From: Thermoleophilia bacterium
Lineage (GTDB): Bacteria; Actinomycetota; Thermoleophilia; Miltoncostaeales; Miltoncostaeaceae
NCBI GenBank assembly: GCA_028285405.1
Contig: JANQPH010000044.1
Coordinates: forward strand, 62,001 to 126,000
DNA length: 64,000 bases
Reading direction: 5' to 3'
Below are positions 1-7,161 of this stretch, one piece after another; the stretch's first letter is position 1; every line of letters starts with the position of its first letter. Made by a program: the position numbers and the translations under genes. The notes beneath the pieces are model-generated. The model was not told where the DNA came from. It ran no database searches and saw only the letters and a program-made list of their open reading frames with translations.

Positions 1-124
1 TCGGGGCATCGACGGCGGGGCGCCCGAACACCTGGTTGACGGCGAAGGTGCCCGCGGCGACAACCGCGATCACGCCGACACCGACGGTGACGTACACGCC
101 ACGACGCGAACCAAGGATCTGCAC
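1..124 (-). CDS. Truncated membrane-anchored protein, N-terminus only
   Basis: Only the first 41 codons lie in the window; the gene runs off the left edge. The GTG start is chosen because an AAGGAG ribosome binding site sits 5 nt upstream (130-135, read on the minus strand). After a short basic stretch (SRR) there is one hydrophobic segment, about residues 10-30, rich in V, G and A, followed by a soluble stretch. This looks like an uncleaved signal anchor or a signal peptide. The function cannot be told from 41 residues. An extended -10 box (TGGTAGGAT) is found about 80 nt upstream. Confidence 0.55.
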   Translation of the reverse strand, partial: MQILGSRRGVYVTVGVGVIAVVAAGTFAVNQVFGRPAVDAP

Positions 125-204
125 GCGTGCTCCTTACGCCGCGCGGCGCGGGTCCGGGATCCCGCATGACGACCGCGTTTGGCGCCTCTCTCGAGAGCGG
201 CAGG

Positions 205-213
205 ATCCTACCA
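205..213 (-). promoter_or_regulatory. Extended -10 promoter for the left-edge gene
   Basis: Read on the minus strand this is TGGTAGGAT, an extended -10 (TGnTAnnnT). It has the same form as the boxes before nuoA (TGGTAGCGT) and the rmd-like gene (TGATAGCGT). It would give a leader of about 74 nt carrying the AAGGAG site. No convincing -35 was seen. Confidence 0.35.
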
Positions 214-426
214 GCGGCCCCCGTCGCGCCAGAACGAACGTGGCATCTCACACAAAGCCTGCAACGGCGACATCCGGGGGACCGTTGCACGGGTACGACC
301 AGTTCGGGCTCCTGTGAGGCGACCCGGGAACGAGCGATGCCTCGCATCGGTTGGTCGCGGGTGTTCGGCGAGAGGACTCAAGCGGACGTCCGGATGACCC
401 CGACGTCCGGTTGGACGACTGACCGT

Positions 427-812
427 GCTCGTCTCGGTAAGGACCGAGCTGTGCGCCTCCTTGCCTTTCGACTTCGGCCGGTCACTTCACCCTGAGGGCA
501 CGCCCGATGGGCATGACCAAACGGACAGATTGCCCTCAGGGCAAAGCGCTGCGGCCTGCGCGTCGGCGACCAGCTCGGCAGGGACTCGGGCGACGAGCTG
601 CGCTCGTCTCGGTAAGGACCGAGCTGTGCGCCTCTTTGCCCCAACTCCGGCCGGTCACTTCACCCTGAGGGCACGCCCGACGGGCATGACCAAACGGACA
701 GATTGCCCTCAGGGCAAAGCGCTGCGGCCTGCGCGTCGGCGACCAGCTCGGCAGGGACTCAGGCGACGAGCTGCGCTCGTCTCGGTAAGGACCGAGCTGT
801 GCGCCTCCTTGC
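427..812. repeat. Tandem repeat, 2.2 copies of a 173-175 bp unit
   Basis: Copies begin at 427, 602 and 775; the third is only about 38 bp long and ends just before polX. The first two copies are nearly identical, with small differences such as CGATGGGC versus CGACGGGC. Each unit holds an inverted repeat CCCTGAGGGCA/TGCCCTCAGGG (490-500 with 531-541; 663-673 with 704-714). Each also has a short hairpin CTCGGT-AAGG-ACCGAG. At the unit junctions is a 7 bp stem GACGAGC-TGC-GCTCGTC (592-608 and 765-781). The unit is non-coding and highly structured. Whether it is a mobile palindromic repeat or part of the polX leader is not known. Confidence 0.85.
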
Positions 813-817
813 CGCCG

Positions 818-823
818 TACACT
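818..823 (+). promoter_or_regulatory. Candidate -10 box for polX
   Basis: TACACT fits TAnnnT and lies directly after the partial third repeat copy. Transcription would start near 830, about 12 nt before the CTG proposed as the polX start, so the message would have almost no leader. No clear -35 is visible. Confidence 0.3.
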
Positions 824-841
824 GGGTGGATCGCTGCCGAC

Positions 842-2560
842 CTGCCCGACAACAGGGCGATCGCCGAGGCGTTTCAGCTTCTCGGCGACCTCCTCCAGCT
901 CGAGGGTGCCGATCGGCATCGGGTGCTCGCGTACCACCGGGCGGCGACGCGAGCTCGGGAGGAGGCGCGCCCGCTCGCCGAGCTCGCGCTCCAGGGTCGG
1001 GCCACCGAGGTCGCCGACATCGGGACGACCCTCCAGGCCAAGATCGTCGAGCTCGCCGAGACCGGCCGGATCGCCGCGCTCGAAACCGCGCGCGAGCGGA
1101 CCCCGGAGGGCCTGGTCGAGGTGGCCGGCCTGCGTGGTCTGGGACCGAAGCGGGCGATGGCGGCTCATGAGACCCTGGGTGTCGCCTCGCTGCGGGACCT
1201 CGGCGCGGCGCTCCACGACGGTCGGCTCGCCGACGTCCCGGGTTTCGGCAAGGGCACCATCGAGTCGATCGGAGAGCAGCTCGCCGAGCGCGCGATGCGG
1301 GCGGCCGCGCCCGGCGGTGAGCGGATCCCGCTCGGGCGCGGGCTCCTCATCGCTCGCCGGCTGAGCCGCGAGCTGGCGGAGGCACCCGGCGTGATCTCGG
1401 TCGACATCGCCGGCTCGTTGCGGCGTGGGCGCGAGAGCGCTCACGACGTCGATCTCGTCGCCAGCGAGGAGCACCCGGGAGCCGCGGCGGCCGCGCTCGG
1501 CGCGAGCCCCGGATCGGTCGGCGACGACGGGGTCACCCACGCTCGCGCGCAAGCGGGGGACGGGACGTGGGTCGAGCTGATCGCCGGGCCGGCCGAGAGC
1601 CACGGAAACCGTCTGCAGCACGCGACCGGCTCGGCGGCGCACAACGTCCGTCTGCGCGAGCGAGCGGTGAGGCTCGGCCTCTCGGTCTCCCAGCACGGGA
1701 TCGTGGATGCCGACGGCGTGCGCCATGTCCACGCCGACGAGGCCGGTGTCTACCGGGCGCTCGGGTTGCCCGACATCCCCCCGGAGCTGCGCGAGGACCG
1801 AGGCGAGATCGAGGCGGCCCTTCGGGACGAGCTCCCTCAGCTGGTCCGGCTCGAGGATCTGCGGGGTGACGTCCACATCCACACGGACTGGAGCGACGGT
1901 CGCGACTCGCTCGAGGACATGGTCGTCGCGGCCAGGGCTCGCGGGTACGCGTACGTCGCGATCAGCGACCACTCGCCGCGCCTGCGGATGGCGCGCGGTC
2001 TCGACGAGCGGCGCCTTCGCGCGCAGTGGGAGGCGATCGCCGACGTGCGAGAGCGACATCCCGACATCACGATCCTGCGGGCGTGCGAGGTGGACATCGT
2101 CGCCGAGGGGCTCGACTTTGAGGACGACGTGCTGGCCGAGCTCGACTTCGTGACCGCCAGCCTCCACTCCGGGTTCGCGCTGAGCGGCCGTGAGCTGACC
2201 GAGCGGGTGCTCAGGGCGATCCGCTCACCGCACGTCGACTCGATCGGTCACCCCACCGGGCGCATGCTCGGCAAGCGGGACGCGGCTCCCCTCGACATCG
2301 GCGCGATCGCCGAGGCGGCGGCGACGACCGGCACCGCCCTCGAGATCAACGGGCAGCTCAACCGGCTGGACCTCGACGCCGACAACGCCAGGACCGCGCT
2401 CGATGCGGGGGCGACGCTGATCCTGAGCTCGGACGCGCACAGCGTCATGGGCCTCGACTTCGTCGAGAACTCCGTGCTCGTCGCTCGGCGGGCCGGAGCG
2501 CCGCCCGACCGGATCCTGAACGCCACCGCCGACTTGGGAGGCCGTCTTCTGGCCCCGTGA
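842..2560 (+). CDS. polX: DNA polymerase/3'-5' exonuclease PolX
   Basis: Family X repair polymerase fused to a PHP phosphoesterase domain, expected to fill gaps in base excision or end-joining repair and to trim 3' ends. The helix-hairpin-helix and polymerase part covers about residues 1-300. It has the nucleotidyltransferase signature GSLRRGRE followed by HDVDLV near residue 201, where the two aspartates bind metal. The PHP domain starts near 343 (DVHIHTDWSDG), with SDHS near 375, and later the SLHSGF, IGHP and SSDAHS metal-binding motifs. The length of about 572 residues matches the family. No ATG, GTG or TTG lies in frame near the expected N-terminus. The CTG at 842 places the NRAIAEAF motif where homologues begin, while a TTG at 809 is the alternative. 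Downstream is a bidirectional hairpin shared with otsB. Confidence 0.93.
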   Translation: MPDNRAIAEAFQLLGDLLQLEGADRHRVLAYHRAATRAREEARPLAELALQGRATEVADIGTTLQAKIVELAETGRIAALETARERTPEGLVEVAGLRGLGPKRAMAAHETLGVASLRDLGAALHDGRLADVPGFGKGTIESIGEQLAERAMRAAAPGGERIPLGRGLLIARRLSRELAEAPGVISVDIAGSLRRGRESAHDVDLVASEEHPGAAAAALGASPGSVGDDGVTHARAQAGDGTWVELIAGPAESHGNRLQHATGSAAHNVRLRERAVRLGLSVSQHGIVDADGVRHVHADEAGVYRALGLPDIPPELREDRGEIEAALRDELPQLVRLEDLRGDVHIHTDWSDGRDSLEDMVVAARARGYAYVAISDHSPRLRMARGLDERRLRAQWEAIADVRERHPDITILRACEVDIVAEGLDFEDDVLAELDFVTASLHSGFALSGRELTERVLRAIRSPHVDSIGHPTGRMLGKRDAAPLDIGAIAEAAATTGTALEINGQLNRLDLDADNARTALDAGATLILSSDAHSVMGLDFVENSVLVARRAGAPPDRILNATADLGGRLLAP

Positions 2561-2599
2561 GGCCGGTGGCACCGACGGCACGCCCGAGGCGCGTGCGAT

Positions 2600-2624
2600 G
2601 CTCGCCGGCGTGCCGGCGGCGAGC
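2600..2624. terminator. Bidirectional hairpin between polX and otsB
   Basis: GCTCGCCG pairs with CGGCGAGC across a GC-rich loop that can itself pair (GCCGGC/GCCGGC). It lies between the convergent ends of polX and otsB. There is no U-tract, as is common in very GC-rich actinobacteria, so this is a structural inference. Confidence 0.5.
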
Positions 2625-2627
2625 GAG

Positions 2628-3434
2628 CTAGGGCAGGTCGAGGAACCGAAGTGCGGCGAGCGCGCCCTCCGGCCCGTCCACGCAGATGTCGGCGGCGCTC
2701 CCGACCTCGGGCGGGACCTCGTCGCTGACGGCGGCGATGGCGACGGTGGTCTCGAGCGCCCCCTCGTCCTCGAGCTCGCGCAGCGCGCGCCAGGCATCGA
2801 CATCGGTTCGGTCGTCGCCGACGTACGCCGCGTGGCGCGCACCCGACGCCGAGAGCAGCTCGCGCGACGCCGTGCCCTTGTCGACGGTCACCGGCGGGCG
2901 GATCTCGAGCACCTTTCGTCCAGAGGTCGGACGCAAGCCGCGCTCCCTCGCGAGCGGCGCGACATGGTCGCGCAGGTACTCGTCGGCGGCCGCCTGATCG
3001 GCCGAGAGGCGGGTGTGCAGGCTGAGCGTCACGCCTTTGTCCTCGAGCCCGATGTCGTGCTCGGCGAGGCCCGGCGCGACGAGCGCAGCGAACGCGGCGA
3101 TGTCGGCCAGGAACGGCCTGACCTCGCTGACGACATGGCGCTGGCCGCCCGGATCGCGAACCTCCATCCCGTGATTCCCGGCGTATGCCACACCGGGAAC
3201 GGCGGCGATCCGCTCGAGGTCGGCGAGCCCCCGGCCGCTGACGAACGCCACGAGCAGGTAATGCTGGGCGAGGCTCGCCACGATCTCTCGCGTCCCGGGC
3301 AGCATCTGCGCGTCCTCGGGCCGGGGAACGATCGGGGCCAGCGTTCCGTCCAGATCGAGCAGCAGCGCGGTCGAGCGGTGGTTCTCGCGGAGCGGCGCGA
3401 GCGCCGCTTCGACGTCGGCGGTGACGGGCGGCAT
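2628..3434 (-). CDS. otsB: Trehalose-6-phosphate phosphatase
   Basis: HAD-superfamily phosphatase of 268 residues that removes phosphate from trehalose-6-phosphate, the last step of OtsAB trehalose synthesis for osmotic and desiccation protection. The nucleophile motif is LLDLDGTLAP, with aspartates at 27 and 29. It is followed by FVSGR, the NHGMEV region typical of OtsB, and GDDRTDVDAW near the C-terminus for magnesium. The ATG at 3434 is supported by a -10 box (TAGCCT) only 8 nt upstream, giving an almost leaderless mRNA. No otsA lies beside it. It diverges from the tauE pair with overlapping promoters and converges on polX. Confidence 0.9.
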   Translation of the reverse strand: MPPVTADVEAALAPLRENHRSTALLLDLDGTLAPIVPRPEDAQMLPGTREIVASLAQHYLLVAFVSGRGLADLERIAAVPGVAYAGNHGMEVRDPGGQRHVVSEVRPFLADIAAFAALVAPGLAEHDIGLEDKGVTLSLHTRLSADQAAADEYLRDHVAPLARERGLRPTSGRKVLEIRPPVTVDKGTASRELLSASGARHAAYVGDDRTDVDAWRALRELEDEGALETTVAIAAVSDEVPPEVGSAADICVDGPEGALAALRFLDLP

Positions 3435-3442
3435 GCGGCGCG

Positions 3443-3452
3443 AGGCTAGCAT
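3443..3452. promoter_or_regulatory. Overlapping divergent -10 boxes (otsB and tauE halves)
   Basis: The ten bases AGGCTAGCAT contain TAGCAT on the plus strand (3447-3452) and TAGCCT on the minus strand (3448-3443). The two boxes share the central TA. Each lies about 8-14 nt before a start codon, so both messages would be leaderless or nearly so and RNA polymerase could serve only one direction at a time. Inferred from sequence only. Confidence 0.4.
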
Positions 3453-3465
3453 CGGCCTGGACGCC

Positions 3466-3831
3466 TTGGCCGACGGCCGCTGGACGCGTATCGCGGTCAT
3501 CGGCATCTCGGCCGGGTTCTTCTCGGCGCTCTTCGGGGTCGGCGGCGGGATCATCATCGTCCCGCTGCTGCTGATGCTGCTCGCCTACGACCCGAAGATC
3601 GCGACGGCGACCTCGCTCGCCGCGATCGTGATCATGGCCGCGGTCGGCGCCGGCGCCCACGCGGCGCTCGGCAACGTCGACTTCGGCCGGGCGGCACTGA
3701 TCGGCATCCCGGCGATACTCGGGGTGCAGATCGGCCTCTGGATCAAGGACCGGATCAGCTCACGGATCTTGACCCTCGCCTTCGCCGCGCTGCTGGTCGT
3801 CGTCGCCATCCGAATGGCCGTCGGCGGATGA
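3466..3831 (+). CDS. TauE/SafE-type transporter, first half-size subunit
   Basis: A 121-residue membrane protein matching one repeat of the TauE/SafE (DUF81) family, which exports sulfite, sulfonates or other small anions. It holds the family's FGVGGG motif after the first helix (SALFGVGGGIIIVPLL) and about four hydrophobic segments. Full-length family members have two such repeats in one chain of about 250 residues. Here the second repeat is the next gene, overlapping by 4 nt (ATGA). The TTG at 3466 is preferred over the in-frame ATG at 3433. That ATG would overlap the divergent otsB start and lie upstream of the proposed -10. The substrate is unknown. Confidence 0.75.
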   Translation: MADGRWTRIAVIGISAGFFSALFGVGGGIIIVPLLLMLLAYDPKIATATSLAAIVIMAAVGAGAHAALGNVDFGRAALIGIPAILGVQIGLWIKDRISSRILTLAFAALLVVVAIRMAVGG

Positions 3832-4214
3832 TCGAGATCCTCGTCATCATCGCCCTCGGCGTCGGGGCAGGCATCCTCGCCGGGCTGTTCGGCGTCGGCG
3901 GTGGTGTCCTCTTCGTTCCGGCGCTGACGATCGTCGTCGGCCTGTCGCAGCTGACCGCCGAGGCCACGTCGCTCCTGGCGATCATCCCCGTGGCGATCTA
4001 CGGCTCGTGGCGTCAGACGCGGGCGGGCACCGTCCGCTGGACGGACGCGCTCTGGATCGGCGCCTTCGGCGCGGCCGCCGCGATCGCCGGTGCCTACGTG
4101 GCCGAGGTCCTGCCGGCGTCGACCCTGCGGATCGGGTTCGCCGGCTTGCTCGTCCTCACCGCCGCGCAGCTGGCATGGCGGGCCCTTCGGGCGCCTACCG
4201 AGACGCCCACCTGA
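3828..4214 (+). CDS. TauE/SafE-type transporter, second half-size subunit
   Basis: A 128-residue membrane protein with the same FGVGGG motif (AGLFGVGGGVLFVPAL) as the preceding gene and about four hydrophobic segments. The ATG overlaps the TGA of the upstream gene (ATGA), so the two are translationally coupled and should be made in equal amounts. They probably form a heterodimer equivalent to one conventional TauE/SafE protein. The segment TAEATSLLAIIPVAIYG matches the conserved loop and helix after the first motif. No sulfur-metabolism genes are nearby, so the transported anion cannot be inferred. Confidence 0.78.
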   Translation: MIEILVIIALGVGAGILAGLFGVGGGVLFVPALTIVVGLSQLTAEATSLLAIIPVAIYGSWRQTRAGTVRWTDALWIGAFGAAAAIAGAYVAEVLPASTLRIGFAGLLVLTAAQLAWRALRAPTETPT

Positions 4215-4259
4215 CCTCTCCCCCGGATCCCGCTCGCAGGATCTGCAGTTCTCTCTCGC

Positions 4260-5591
4260 TCAGCGTCCTGTCGCGGCAGCACCGAGTTCGGCAACTGTTC
4301 CTGGGGCGAGTCGTTGGGGCTTCGTTCGATTTTCTGGCGCGCTGAGGGTCGGATACCAGCGGCGCCACTTCTCCTTGGCGACCTCAGATGCGTAGGCGCG
4401 GTGGAGGACGTCCTTGACAGCAGCCGGGCTGAGCACGACGTCCCCGAACTCATCGCGCGTCAGTCCGTTGCCGGCCGCCGCTGCACGCGTCCACTCGCCC
4501 CGAGCGGCATCCCTGACCTCCGGGTCTGACCAGCCGTCTGTGTAGAGCAGCCCGGCGTCGACGAGCTCCCGAATCGGGGGATTCGGCGAGTATGAGACGA
4601 GATGGTAGGCAGGGCCTCCGGCGAGGGCACGCCAGTACTTCTGCCGTTCTTCATGCAGCGGAGACGCCTTGAGATAGCGCTTCGAGAAGCGGTAGCTGCC
4701 GTTCATCCTCGTGACGCCATGGGCGACCACCTGCTGGTGCAAGCGGAGCTTGGGCTCGATGGCACTCATCTGTGCTCTCGTCAGTGCCGTGTCTTGAACC
4801 TCGACGCGAGACTTGATTGCGGCCCAGAGCTCGAGCGATGACTTCCACTTGGGGAGTACTCCGGCATCACCGTCGACGTGGACCCACTTGTCGATGTCCG
4901 GCAGGTACACCTCGATGATGTTGTGGGATCCAAAGAGGATCTGCCGGCTGCCTCGCCCTTCACGGACTGCGCCTGCGAACGACGTGCTGCGTACCGGCAA
5001 TCCAAGCCGCTTCCGGATCAATGACTGCAGCATCCACTGGGTCGGACCGCAGAGGATTGCCGCAGGCGCATGGCGGACGAAGAAGCCCTTGAGATACTTG
5101 GGTGGGTCTGCGTAGAACGGCGCGTCGTGTGCTGTCGTCCACGCGTGATTGGCGACGTAGAAGTCGAACAGGGCCAACAGGTGTCGTCGTGGCGGGGCAG
5201 TGCGGTTGAGGACGAGGACCCTGGTGTAGTGACGTCTGTTCAGGCGAATGTAGTACTCGCCCGGCCGATCGAAGCGCAGAGCCTTCTCGCCGACGCGCTT
5301 CGGGCGAGCCGGGTTGACGACTCGTCGGTTCGGGCTGAAGAGCGGGGTCCACGAGTCGACGTGCTTGACGGGCAGCGAGAACCGGACCGTAGAGCCGGAT
5401 CTGACTACGCCTATCCCGTCGCTCGGAGACTCGATCTTGAGCCCGGTGTCCGCTGGACTGACGACAGGAGCGGGTGCCCCGAGGGATCCGGCCGCTCCGC
5501 CGCCAGTAAGGACGATTGCGCCCGCGATCACAAGCGCTCGCACGCCTCGGCGGGCGTGAGCGAAACCCCTTGGTGTGTGCCGTCCGCGCAT
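4260..5591 (-). CDS. Secreted transglutaminase-like protein
   Basis: A 443-residue exported protein. Residues 1-39 form a long twin-arginine-like signal peptide: several arginines, then a hydrophobic core ending GAPAP. The middle carries a plausible transglutaminase-fold triad. Cys181 lies in ILCGPTQW at the head of a helix, His223 in GSHNIIEVYLPD, and Asp240 in KWVHVDGD. The pattern H-x-(I/V)-E-V-x4-D-x-W-x-x-V-D is characteristic of transglutaminase-like proteins. The N-terminal 130 residues are beta-rich and could be an Ig-like domain. It may crosslink or cleave a cell-wall or surface substrate. A -10 box (TAGGCT, 5612-5607) lies close to the ATG. Base composition is slightly less GC-rich than the neighbouring nuo genes. 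The family call is mine; the substrate is unknown. Confidence 0.6.
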   Translation of the reverse strand: MRGRHTPRGFAHARRGVRALVIAGAIVLTGGGAAGSLGAPAPVVSPADTGLKIESPSDGIGVVRSGSTVRFSLPVKHVDSWTPLFSPNRRVVNPARPKRVGEKALRFDRPGEYYIRLNRRHYTRVLVLNRTAPPRRHLLALFDFYVANHAWTTAHDAPFYADPPKYLKGFFVRHAPAAILCGPTQWMLQSLIRKRLGLPVRSTSFAGAVREGRGSRQILFGSHNIIEVYLPDIDKWVHVDGDAGVLPKWKSSLELWAAIKSRVEVQDTALTRAQMSAIEPKLRLHQQVVAHGVTRMNGSYRFSKRYLKASPLHEERQKYWRALAGGPAYHLVSYSPNPPIRELVDAGLLYTDGWSDPEVRDAARGEWTRAAAAGNGLTRDEFGDVVLSPAAVKDVLHRAYASEVAKEKWRRWYPTLSAPENRTKPQRLAPGTVAELGAAATGR

Positions 5592-5606
5592 CGAGGATCC
5601 TCAGCG

Positions 5607-5612
5607 AGCCTA
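5607..5612 (-). promoter_or_regulatory. Candidate -10 for the transglutaminase-like gene
   Basis: On the minus strand this reads TAGGCT (TAnnnT), with transcription expected near 5600 and the ATG at 5591. The leader would be under 10 nt. Confidence 0.3.
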
Positions 5613-5700
5613 CCGAGCGCTCGTCGGGACGAATGCTACGAGCCTGCGACACAGAGTGCGGGGGTTCGGTGGTGGGGCGCTCGGCTCCGGCTCGGAGGGC

Positions 5701-7155
5701 CTACGGCGCGAGCAGGCTCTCCGCCGCCCCCCGGCACACGTCGAGGATCGGGTTGGTGGCGAAGGTGAGCGCGATCGCGGCGAGCGCGGATGTCACGCCC
5801 ACGACCGTGGCGCCGGTGACCGGGCCGAGCCGTCGCTCCTCGCGCTCGGGGTCGGTCTGGCCGAACCAGATCACTCCGACGACGCGCAGGTAGTAGACGA
5901 CGCTCACCACGCTGCCGATCGCGCCGACGACGGCGAGCCACGCCAGGTCGGCGTCGACGGCCGAGCCGAAGAGCAGGAACTTGCCGACAAAACCGGAGAG
6001 CGGCGGGAACCCGGCGAGCGAGAGCATCGCGATCGTCATCACGACAGCGAGCAGCGGGGACGTCCGCCAGTAGCCCGACAGCGACTCGAGCCGCTCACCG
6101 TCGGGGACCTGGCGCTCCCTGATCAGGACGACCGCGAAGGCGGCGAGCGTCATGGCCAGGTAGGCGAAGAGGTAGTAGAGCGTGGCTTCTGCTCCGGCGA
6201 TCGTGCCGGTCGCGATCCCGATCAGCAGGTACCCGGCCTGGGCGATGCTCGAGTAGGCCAGCAGGCGCTTGAGGTTGCGCTGGACGAGGGCGGCGATGTT
6301 GCCGACCACGATCGAGGCCACCGCGATCGTGATGATCGCGGCCTGCCAGTCGCCTTCGACGCCGGGGAGGATGCCCTGGAAGATCAGGAGGAACGCGGCG
6401 ATCGCGGCGGCCTTGGTGCCGGTCGACATGAAGGCGGTGATGCCCGTCGGCGCGCCCTCGTAGACGTCGGGCGTCCACATGTGGAACGGCGCCGCCGAGG
6501 CCTTGAACCCGAGCCCGACGACGATCAGCGCGATCGCGGCGAGCAGGAACGGCTCGTTGGCGAGCGACTGCTGGGAGATCTCCCTTCCGATCTCGCTGAA
6601 CTTGAGCGAGCCCGTGGCGCCGAACAGCATGGCGAGGCCGTAGAGGAAGAACGCTGATCCCACCGCCCCGACGATCAGGTACTTGAGACCGCTCTCGAGC
6701 GAGCGCTCGCGCCAGACCTCGATGGCACAAAGCGCGTACAGCGCAACCGACAGCAGCTCGATTCCGAGGAACAGCGTGATCAGGTCGCCGGAGCCGGCCA
6801 CCAGCATCATTCCGGCGGTCGACGCCAGGACCAGCGACGGCCACTCGCCCCTGCGGTCGACCGAGGCCGGCTCGCGCCAGCTGAACATGATCACGGCGAG
6901 CGCCGCGATCAGGAAGACGAAGTTGAGGAGCAGGCTGAAGCGGTCGGCGCGGATGTTGCCGTCGAAGGCCAACTGCCGATCGCCCCAGAGCACACCCGAC
7001 ATGACCATCGCCGCGATCAGCGCGGTGCCGGCCGCCAGCAGCGGACCGTAGAGCCGCACCCGGCGCCATGGCACGAGGCCGAGGGACAGGGTCACGACCG
7101 AGGTCCCGGCGACGATGATCACCGGGGTTGCGGCGACGATGTTGATGTCAGCCAC
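5701..7155 (-). CDS. nuoN: NADH-quinone oxidoreductase subunit N
   Basis: Antiporter-like membrane subunit of complex I, 484 residues, about 14 helices, and one of the three proton-pumping modules of the membrane arm. The conserved core is visible: FLGIELLSVALYAL with its essential glutamate, GLKYLIVGAVGSAFFLYG, and FKASAAPFHMWTPDVYEGAP with the functional lysine and histidine. Further on are NLKRLLAYSSIAQAGYLLIG and GFPPLSGFVGKF. The GTG start is 6 nt after the nuoM stop, as last gene of the operon. The 109 bp after it holds only a weak 5 bp hairpin, so readthrough toward the transglutaminase-like gene is possible. Confidence 0.97.
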   Translation of the reverse strand: MADINIVAATPVIIVAGTSVVTLSLGLVPWRRVRLYGPLLAAGTALIAAMVMSGVLWGDRQLAFDGNIRADRFSLLLNFVFLIAALAVIMFSWREPASVDRRGEWPSLVLASTAGMMLVAGSGDLITLFLGIELLSVALYALCAIEVWRERSLESGLKYLIVGAVGSAFFLYGLAMLFGATGSLKFSEIGREISQQSLANEPFLLAAIALIVVGLGFKASAAPFHMWTPDVYEGAPTGITAFMSTGTKAAAIAAFLLIFQGILPGVEGDWQAAIITIAVASIVVGNIAALVQRNLKRLLAYSSIAQAGYLLIGIATGTIAGAEATLYYLFAYLAMTLAAFAVVLIRERQVPDGERLESLSGYWRTSPLLAVVMTIAMLSLAGFPPLSGFVGKFLLFGSAVDADLAWLAVVGAIGSVVSVVYYLRVVGVIWFGQTDPEREERRLGPVTGATVVGVTSALAAIALTFATNPILDVCRGAAESLLAP

Positions 7156-7161
7156 GGGGCA

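Larger units (their letters stand above)
214..841. other. Non-coding region holding a tandem repeat
   Basis: About 630 bases with no credible gene. It holds a 6 bp stem (CGATGC/GCATCG, 335-349), two GACGTCCGG direct repeats near 384-410, and then the 173-175 bp tandem repeat described separately. Open frames crossing it are low-complexity arginine/alanine-rich translations whose sequence simply repeats with the DNA repeat. Confidence 0.6.

Noticed and set aside
427-812. CRISPR array
   Set aside because: Only 2.2 copies, unit length of about 174 bp with no short repeat/variable spacer pattern, and no cas genes.
425-841. Extension of the polX frame upstream through the tandem repeat
   Set aside because: The translated repeat would add about 140 residues with internal duplication not found in PolX proteins; the conserved N-terminus starts at about 842.
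3433-3435. ATG at 3433 as start of the first TauE half
   Set aside because: It overlaps the otsB start codon on the other strand and precedes the likely -10 box; the TTG at 3466 fits the promoter and the first helix better.
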